Position numbers and translations under genes: made by a program | Assembly: GCF_000355695.1 (NCBI RefSeq) | Contig: NC_020891.1 | Coordinates: forward strand, 806,001-870,000 | Source: Clavibacter nebraskensis NCPPB 2581 | GTDB taxonomy: Bacteria > Actinomycetota > Actinomycetes > Actinomycetales > Microbacteriaceae | DNA length: 64,000 nucleotides | Direction of reading: 5' to 3' | Part shown: in pieces, positions 58,612 through 64,000 of the stretch | Layout of the letters: every line of letters starts with the position of its first letter | Position numbering within the stretch: the stretch's first letter is position 1 | Notes under the pieces: generated by a model | The model's input: the letters and a program-made list of their open reading frames with translations, nothing else | The model's database searches: none | Told to the model about the DNA's origin: nothing

Positions 58612-60729
58612 ATGGCTCGGAGCATCTACATCACGTCCGCCGAAGGGCACTCGGGCAAGTCGACGGTCGCGCTGGGCGTGCTCGACACCCTCACCCACCA
58701 GATCCAGCGCGTGGGCGTGTTCCGGCCCATCGCGCGCTCCATCGTCGAGCGCGACTACGTGCTCGAGGCGCTGCTCTCCCACGACGGCGTCGAGCTCGAC
58801 TACGACGAGTGCGTGGGCGTCACCTACGACGACGTGCACGCGGATCCCGAGGCCGCGCTCTCGCGCATCGTCGAGCGGTACAAGGCCGTCGAGGCCAAGT
58901 GCGACGCGGTCGTCATCGTCGGCAGCGACTACACCGACGTCGGCAGCCCCACCGAGCTGTCCTTCAACGCGCGCATCGCGGCGAACCTCGGCGCCCCCGT
59001 GCTCCTCGTGCTCACGGGCCGCCGCACCGACGAGACCGGCGGCCGCAGCCCCGACGAGATGCGCCAGATCGCCGACCTCGCCATCCCCGAGCTCGTCACC
59101 GCGCACGCGGGCCTCCTCGGAGTGGTGGTGAACCGCGCCGATCCCGAGCAGCTCGACGCCATCACGGCCGCGATCCCCGCCGCCGTCCCCGCCTCGTTCC
59201 AGGCGAAGGCGCCGCACGTGCCCGTCTGGGCGATCCCGGAGGACGCGTTCCTCGTGGCGCCGACCGTCGCCGAGCTGCTGGACGCGGTCGACGGCACGCT
59301 CGTCAAGGGCGACGCGGCGCTCCTCAGCCGCGAGGCGCTCGGGGTCGTCGTCTCCGCCATGTCGATGGAGAACGTGCTCGCGCGCCTCACCGAGGGCGCC
59401 ATCGTCGTGATCCCCGGCGACCGCAGCGAGGTCCTCCTCGGCGTGCTCACGGCCCACGCCTCCGAGACGTTCCCCACCGTCGCGGGCATCGTGCTCAACG
59501 GCGGCTTCGCGCTGTCGCCCACCATCGAGCGGCTCGTCTCCGGGCTCGACGAGACCCTGCCGATCATCTCCACCGAGCTCGGCACCTACGAGACCGCGAA
59601 GCGCATCACGCAGACGCGCGGCCGGCTCTCGCCCGAGTCCAGCCGCAAGATGGACACGGCGCTCGCCGCCTTCGAGCAGCACGTCGACACGTCCCGGCTG
59701 CTCGAGCTGCTGGACGTCAGCCGGTCCGACGTGGTCACGCCGCTCATGTTCGAGTACGGGCTCATCGAGCGGGCGCGGAGGGCCGGCAAGCGGATCGTGC
59801 TGCCCGAGGGCACCGACGACCGCGTGCTGCGCGCCGCGGGCACGATCCTCCGACGCGGCATCGCCGACGTCACGATCCTCGGCGAGGAGATCGAGGTCCG
59901 CTCGCGCGCCATCGGCCTCGGCATCGACATCGGCCGCGCGACCGTGCTCAGCCCCTTCGACGCCGTGCTCCGCGAGCGCTTCGCGGAGGAGTACGTCCGC
60001 TTGCGCGCCCACAAGGGCATGGTGCTCGACATCGCGCGCGAGACCGTCACCGACGTCTCCTACTTCGGCACGATGATGGTGCAGCTCGGGCTCGCCGATG
60101 GCATGGTCTCCGGCGCCGCGCACACGACGGCGCACACCATCCGGCCGGGCTTCGAGATCATCAAGACCACCGAGGGCGTCTCCGTCGTCTCGTCGGTGTT
60201 CCTCATGGCGCTCGCCGACCGCGTGCTCGTGTACGGCGACTGCGCCGTGAACCCCGATCCCACGGCCGACCAGCTCGCGGACATCGCCATCTCGTCGGCG
60301 GAGACCGCGGCGCAGTTCGGCATCGAGCCGCGCATCGCGATGCTGTCGTACTCGACGGGGGAGTCGGGCGCCGGTGCCGACGTGGAGAAGGTGCGCCAGG
60401 CCACCGCACGCGTGCGGGAGCTGCGGCCGGACCTCGCGGTCGAGGGCCCCATCCAGTACGACGCGGCGGCGGACGCGGCCGTCGCGGCCACGAAGATGCC
60501 CGACTCGCAGGTCGCCGGCCGCGCGACGGTGTTCATCTTCCCGGACCTCAACACGGGCAACAACACCTACAAGGCCGTGCAGCGCTCGGCCGGCGCGGTC
60601 GCCATCGGGCCCGTGCTGCAGGGGCTGCGCAAGCCCATCAACGACCTGTCGCGCGGCGCGCTCGTGCAGGACATCGTCAACACCGTCGCCATCACCGCCA
60701 TCCAGGCCGAGGGGCTCCAGGCGGGCTGA
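58612..60729 (+). CDS. pta: Phosphate acetyltransferase (long form)
   Basis: Interconverts acetyl-CoA and acetyl-phosphate. The 705-residue long form has an N-terminal P-loop domain of the dethiobiotin synthetase type (ITSAEGHSGKSTVALG), a central DRTGG domain (about residues 215-330) and the C-terminal catalytic PTA domain (RIVLPEGTDDRVLRAA, DGMVSGAAHTTAHTIRP, FPDLNTGNNTYKAVQRS). ackA follows after 54 bases, forming the acetate operon. Apparently leaderless. Confidence 0.95.
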   Translation: MARSIYITSAEGHSGKSTVALGVLDTLTHQIQRVGVFRPIARSIVERDYVLEALLSHDGVELDYDECVGVTYDDVHADPEAALSRIVERYKAVEAKCDAVVIVGSDYTDVGSPTELSFNARIAANLGAPVLLVLTGRRTDETGGRSPDEMRQIADLAIPELVTAHAGLLGVVVNRADPEQLDAITAAIPAAVPASFQAKAPHVPVWAIPEDAFLVAPTVAELLDAVDGTLVKGDAALLSREALGVVVSAMSMENVLARLTEGAIVVIPGDRSEVLLGVLTAHASETFPTVAGIVLNGGFALSPTIERLVSGLDETLPIISTELGTYETAKRITQTRGRLSPESSRKMDTALAAFEQHVDTSRLLELLDVSRSDVVTPLMFEYGLIERARRAGKRIVLPEGTDDRVLRAAGTILRRGIADVTILGEEIEVRSRAIGLGIDIGRATVLSPFDAVLRERFAEEYVRLRAHKGMVLDIARETVTDVSYFGTMMVQLGLADGMVSGAAHTTAHTIRPGFEIIKTTEGVSVVSSVFLMALADRVLVYGDCAVNPDPTADQLADIAISSAETAAQFGIEPRIAMLSYSTGESGAGADVEKVRQATARVRELRPDLAVEGPIQYDAAADAAVAATKMPDSQVAGRATVFIFPDLNTGNNTYKAVQRSAGAVAIGPVLQGLRKPINDLSRGALVQDIVNTVAITAIQAEGLQAG

Positions 60730-60783
60730 GGCCCGCCCGTCCCGTCGTCCGCCCCACCCGCCGCACCCGTCAGGAGCCCGCCC

Positions 60784-61974
60784 GTGCCCGTCGTCCTCGT
60801 CGTCAACTCCGGATCGTCGTCGTTCAAGTACCAGCTCATCGAGATGGGCTCGGAGTCCGTGCTCGCGTCCGGCCTCGTGGAGCGCATCGGCGAGCCGACC
60901 GGATCCACCCGTCACAAGGCCGGCGGCGACTCGTGGGAGCGCGAGCTGCCCATCGCCGACCACACCGCGGGCTTCCAGGCGATGCTCGACGCGTTCGCGG
61001 AGCACGGCCCGTCGCTCGAGGAGGGGCCGCCCGTCGCGGTCGGCCACCGCGTCGTGCACGGCGGGGACGTGTTCGTCGAGCCGACCGTCGTCACCGACCA
61101 GGTCAAGGCCGACATCGACGACCTCTCCGCGCTCGCGCCGCTGCACAACCCCGGCGCGCTGCAGGGGATCGAGGCGGCCCAGCAGGCGTTCCCCGACGTC
61201 CCGCACGTGGCCGTGTTCGACACCGCGTTCCACCAGACGCTGCCCGCCGAGGCGTACACGTACGCGATCGACCGGGAGCTCGCGGCCGCGCACCGCATCC
61301 GCCGCTACGGCTTCCACGGCACGAGCCACAAGTACGTCTCCGAGGCGGCCGCGCGCCTGCTCGGGAAGCCGCTCGAGGAGACGCGGATCATCGTGCTGCA
61401 CCTCGGCAACGGGGCGTCCGCCGCGGCGGTGCAGGGCGGCCGCTCCATCGACACCTCCATGGGCCTCACGCCGCTCGAGGGCCTCGTGATGGGGACGCGC
61501 TCCGGCGACATCGACCCCGCGATCCTCTTCCACCTCGCCCGCCACACCGACCTCGGGCTCGACGGACTCGAGACGCTGCTGAATCGCAAGAGCGGCCTGC
61601 TCGGCCTCACTGGCCTCGGCGACATGCGCGACGTGCAGCGCGCCGCGGCCGACGGCGACGAGGCCGCGCAGACCGCGCTCGGGGTGTACCGGCATCGGAT
61701 CCGCCACTACGTGGGCGCGTACGCGGCGCAGCTCGGCGGGGTGGACGCGGTCGTCTTCACCGCGGGCGTCGGCGAGAACAACCCGCTCGTGCGGCGCCGC
61801 TCGCTCGTCGGGCTCGAGTTCATGGGGCTCGCCATCGACGACGACCGCAACGAGCTCATCAGCTCCGAGGCGCGCTTCGTGAGCCCCGAGGGCTCGCCCG
61901 TCGCGGTGCTCGTGATCCCCACCGACGAGGAGCTCGAGATCGCCCGGCAGTCGCTTGCGGCGACCGCGGACTGA
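60784..61974 (+). CDS. ackA: Acetate kinase
   Basis: Converts acetyl-phosphate and ADP to acetate and ATP. The 396-residue ASKHA-fold protein shows VVNSGSSSFKYQLIE, GHRVVHGGDVF, FDTAFHQTLP, GFHGTSHKYV, LHLGNGASAAAV, DTSMGLTPLEGLVMGTRSGD and FTAGVGENNPLVR. GTG start with AGGAG upstream. With pta it yields ATP from acetyl-CoA or reactivates acetate. Confidence 0.96.
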   Translation: MPVVLVVNSGSSSFKYQLIEMGSESVLASGLVERIGEPTGSTRHKAGGDSWERELPIADHTAGFQAMLDAFAEHGPSLEEGPPVAVGHRVVHGGDVFVEPTVVTDQVKADIDDLSALAPLHNPGALQGIEAAQQAFPDVPHVAVFDTAFHQTLPAEAYTYAIDRELAAAHRIRRYGFHGTSHKYVSEAAARLLGKPLEETRIIVLHLGNGASAAAVQGGRSIDTSMGLTPLEGLVMGTRSGDIDPAILFHLARHTDLGLDGLETLLNRKSGLLGLTGLGDMRDVQRAAADGDEAAQTALGVYRHRIRHYVGAYAAQLGGVDAVVFTAGVGENNPLVRRRSLVGLEFMGLAIDDDRNELISSEARFVSPEGSPVAVLVIPTDEELEIARQSLAATAD

Positions 61975-61997
61975 CCCCGCCCTCTCCGCGCCGTCCC

Positions 61998-62031
61998 CGA
62001 GGCCCGTGATCCGATCGCATCGCGGGCCTCG
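61998..62031 (+). terminator. Terminator after ackA
   Basis: 9-bp perfect stem cgaggcccg/cgggcctcg that extends by four more pairs, about 23 bases beyond the stop. Confidence 0.7.
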
Positions 62032-62054
62032 TCTCGTGCTGCCGGCCGCGCGGA

Positions 62055-62082
62055 TCAGTAGCGCCACTGGGACGCCTACTGA
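62055..62082. promoter_or_regulatory. Inverted repeat TCAGTAG-N14-CTACTGA
   Basis: Perfect 7-bp arms separated by 14 bases, about 165 bases before the surface protein gene. CTACTGA also occurs before the 928-residue LuxR-type gene. A regulator-binding site is likely; the regulator is unknown. Confidence 0.5.
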
Positions 62083-62246
62083 ACCGACTGCGTGCCCGCG
62101 AGCGTGCACACCAGTGCCCTGCAGTGTTGTCGGCCCCGCGAGCGGATGCGAGCCTTCGATGACCGTGGGTGTGGTGGGGGCCGCCCCGCGGGATGCACGG
62201 CTGCGCCCCACGAGCGTGGCCGGCCACGCAATCGAGGGGAACGCAG

Positions 62247-64000
62247 ATGGCACTACACATGCCCAGCCGCAGAAGCAGGCTGGCGACCGCGACGGCCTTC
62301 GGGCTCGCCGCGGCGATCGTCGCGTTCGGGGGCACCGCGCCCGCGAACGCCGCACCGGGGGACACGGCGGAGGCCGAGGGACGCTTCCTGACCCTGACGA
62401 ACGTCCCGCAGGTGATCGCCCTCGACGGCGCATACGCCTCGTACGGCCCGGGTGACACCGCCGCGCAGGTGGAGGACGCGCCGCTGGACGCGACCGTCCT
62501 CGGGGGGCTCGCGAACGCGCAGCTCGCCGCCGGTGTCACGCTCGGCTCGCTCCTCGACCTGGACCAGGCGGCAGCGGCCGGCGTGCTGCAGCAGTACGCG
62601 GCCGCGGGACCGGCCGGCGCCACGGGCGCGGCGGGAGCCGTGTCGGACAGCGGCGCCATCACGGTCGGCCAGGGCGGCGGGCAGCAGACGGTCATCGGCC
62701 TCGGCTCGACCATCGCCTCGATCGGCGCGGACGACGCCCTCTCCGACCTCTCGCTGCGCTTCGGCGCGATCTCCTCCACCGTCACGTCGACGGGCACGGG
62801 GACGCCGACCTCGGACTACGACATCGCCTCGGCCGAGGCCGTGCTCACGAGCCCGCTGGTCGCCCAGATCAGCTCGCGGCTCACGACGGCCGTCGACGGC
62901 ATCGCCCCCGGCATCGCCGCTGACATCGACGTCTCGGCCGCCACGGGCCCGCTCCTCGAGGAGATCCTCGGGGAGAACGTGCTGACCTCGGCCCTCCGGG
63001 TCGGGACCCCGACCGTCACGACCACGGCGAACGTGGACACGGCCGCCGTCGTGCAGGCCGCGCTCGCCGAGCCCCTCACGAACGAGGACGGCACGGTCTC
63101 GATCGACGTGTCCGCCGGCACCATCACGGTGGACCTCGACCGGATCCAGGCGCTGAACGACCGCGCCGCCGGCACCTCGGTCCTGACCTCGGCGCTCCTC
63201 TCGAGCGTCGTCGACTCGGCGATCACGGACGTCTTCACGGACGTGCTGCCGAACCGCCTCGTGGACGCGCTCCGCGCCTCCACCACGGTGAACGTCGCGG
63301 TCACCGCGCCGCTCACGACGGGCCTGCTCAACGCGAACGCCGGCCCGCTCGGCGTGGACGTCAACCTGTCGCTCGACCGCCTGCTCGGCGGCACGACCGG
63401 CACGGCGCCCACTGTCAGCCTCACCCGCACCGCGCTGCTGCCGCCGCTGAACGCGACGGTGGACCTCGCGCTGCTCACGCCGCTGTTCGACGACCTCGTC
63501 ACCGCGTTGATCGGCGCGAACGCGGACACCAACCTGCTGCCGGCCGTCGGCACCGCCCTCACCGGCGTCAGCACGGGCGTGATCACCGCCCTCGCCCCGG
63601 CCTTCCCGGTCGTCGACCGGGTGGTGCGCCTCACGGTCAACGAGCAGACGCCGGACGCGTTCGTCGACGGGGACGGCGTCGACGCCGGTTCCTCCTCGGT
63701 GACCGCCCTCCGCGTGCGGCTGCTCGGGAACGGCGGGCCGACCATCGACCTGGCCCGCTCGACCGTCCGCGCCGTCCCGGCCCCCGCGGCCGACGACGTG
63801 ACCATCGCGTCGCCGACGCCCGCCCAGGTGATCGAGCTGCCGGCCGGGGAGACGACCGTCGTCGTGCCCGTCACCGGCACCGCCGACCCCGACGCCGAGG
63901 TCACGCTGACCGTCGGCGGCCAGACGGTCGGACCGCAGCCGGTCGGACCCGGGAACGCCTACACGCTCACCCCTCCCGCCCTCCCGGCGGGCACCTACAC
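62247..64000 (+). CDS. Secreted surface protein, choice-of-anchor G-like (3' truncated by window edge)
   Basis: Open from its ATG to the window end (584 codons visible). Signal peptide: basic MPSRRSRLA, hydrophobic FGLAAAIVAFGG, cleavage after ANA (about residue 36). Mature start AEAEGRFLTLTNVP resembles choice-of-anchor G family proteins of actinobacteria, known from memory. The long middle is Ala/Thr/Val/Leu-rich and almost free of Lys and Cys. The end begins Ig-like repeats (GTADPDAEVTLTVGG). A weak GAGGGGAA site precedes the ATG. Expect more Ig-like repeats and a wall or membrane anchor beyond the window. Confidence 0.85.
   Translation, partial: MALHMPSRRSRLATATAFGLAAAIVAFGGTAPANAAPGDTAEAEGRFLTLTNVPQVIALDGAYASYGPGDTAAQVEDAPLDATVLGGLANAQLAAGVTLGSLLDLDQAAAAGVLQQYAAAGPAGATGAAGAVSDSGAITVGQGGGQQTVIGLGSTIASIGADDALSDLSLRFGAISSTVTSTGTGTPTSDYDIASAEAVLTSPLVAQISSRLTTAVDGIAPGIAADIDVSAATGPLLEEILGENVLTSALRVGTPTVTTTANVDTAAVVQAALAEPLTNEDGTVSIDVSAGTITVDLDRIQALNDRAAGTSVLTSALLSSVVDSAITDVFTDVLPNRLVDALRASTTVNVAVTAPLTTGLLNANAGPLGVDVNLSLDRLLGGTTGTAPTVSLTRTALLPPLNATVDLALLTPLFDDLVTALIGANADTNLLPAVGTALTGVSTGVITALAPAFPVVDRVVRLTVNEQTPDAFVDGDGVDAGSSSVTALRVRLLGNGGPTIDLARSTVRAVPAPAADDVTIASPTPAQVIELPAGETTVVVPVTGTADPDAEVTLTVGGQTVGPQPVGPGNAYTLTPPALPAGTY

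Noticed and set aside
58564..62433. 1289-codon open frame on the minus strand
   Set aside because: It lies antisense to SRP RNA, pta and ackA, whose identities are certain. His/Arg/Asp/Gly-rich translation is the usual antisense artefact of GC-rich genes.

Overview
The window is one contiguous stretch of a very GC-rich (roughly 73% by eye) Gram-positive actinobacterial chromosome. Gene order, leaderless starts, codon use and the sugar gene set point to Microbacteriaceae, most probably Clavibacter or a close relative. This is inferred from gene content only. No insertion sequences, phage genes, plasmid functions or CRISPR arrays are visible. Genes are densely packed and many join by ATGA or GTGA stop/start overlaps.

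Region 1 (1-14.1 kb) is a conserved actinobacterial housekeeping block on the plus strand: ftsH (5' end cut off), folE, folP, a membrane protein, a fused folB-folK, a DUF3180 protein, two bacterial PH-domain membrane proteins, a DUF2520 protein, panC, lysS, two very small membrane proteins and clpC. It makes folate and pantothenate, charges tRNA-Lys and supplies two AAA+ proteolysis components. A near-consensus ClgR box lies upstream of clpC. The order matches the ftsH-to-clpC block of mycobacteria, but panD, coaX and lsr2 are missing here.

Region 2 (14.1-21 kb) holds an epimerase and an aldo/keto reductase pair, the rplJ-rplL ribosomal stalk operon with an L10-type leader, a convergent LuxR-type regulator, and a MarR regulator followed by an MFS exporter.

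Region 3 (21-32.9 kb) has a LacI regulator facing a three-gene alpha-glucoside-type ABC importer, a multidrug-type ABC exporter, a DUF3105/DUF305 pair, the transsulfuration pair cystathionine beta-synthase and cystathionine gamma-synthase/lyase, and an RNase HI with an unusual C-terminal tail.

Region 4 (33-46.5 kb) is pentose and plant-sugar metabolism. A LacI regulator precedes araB-araD-araA and a CUT2-type sugar importer (binding protein, double ATPase, permease). xylA and a GH1 beta-glucosidase follow. Between them sits a short stretch of clearly lower GC with two genes of unknown function: a secreted cysteine-containing protein and a tiny membrane protein.

Region 5 (46.4-57.7 kb) holds accessory and regulatory genes: a GNAT acetyltransferase, an OhrR-like MarR protein, a LysR regulator divergent from a class V aminotransferase, a Bcr/CflA MFS exporter, an acyltransferase-like membrane protein, an APH-type kinase with a membrane partner, tRNA-Ser(GGA), and a 928-residue LuxR-type regulator with a degenerate P-loop.

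Region 6 (57.7-64 kb) has an NAD(P)-binding reductase, the signal recognition particle RNA, pta and ackA for acetate/acetyl-phosphate interconversion, and the first 584 codons of a secreted choice-of-anchor-G-like surface protein that runs off the window.

The strongest unexplained signals are the low-GC secreted/membrane pair near 42.5-43.4 kb, the RNase HI fused to a ribbon-helix-helix-like tail, a TCAGTAG inverted repeat upstream of the surface protein that is partly shared with the LuxR-type regulator, operators shared by regulators and their targets, and an apparent excess of the hexamer GGATCC.
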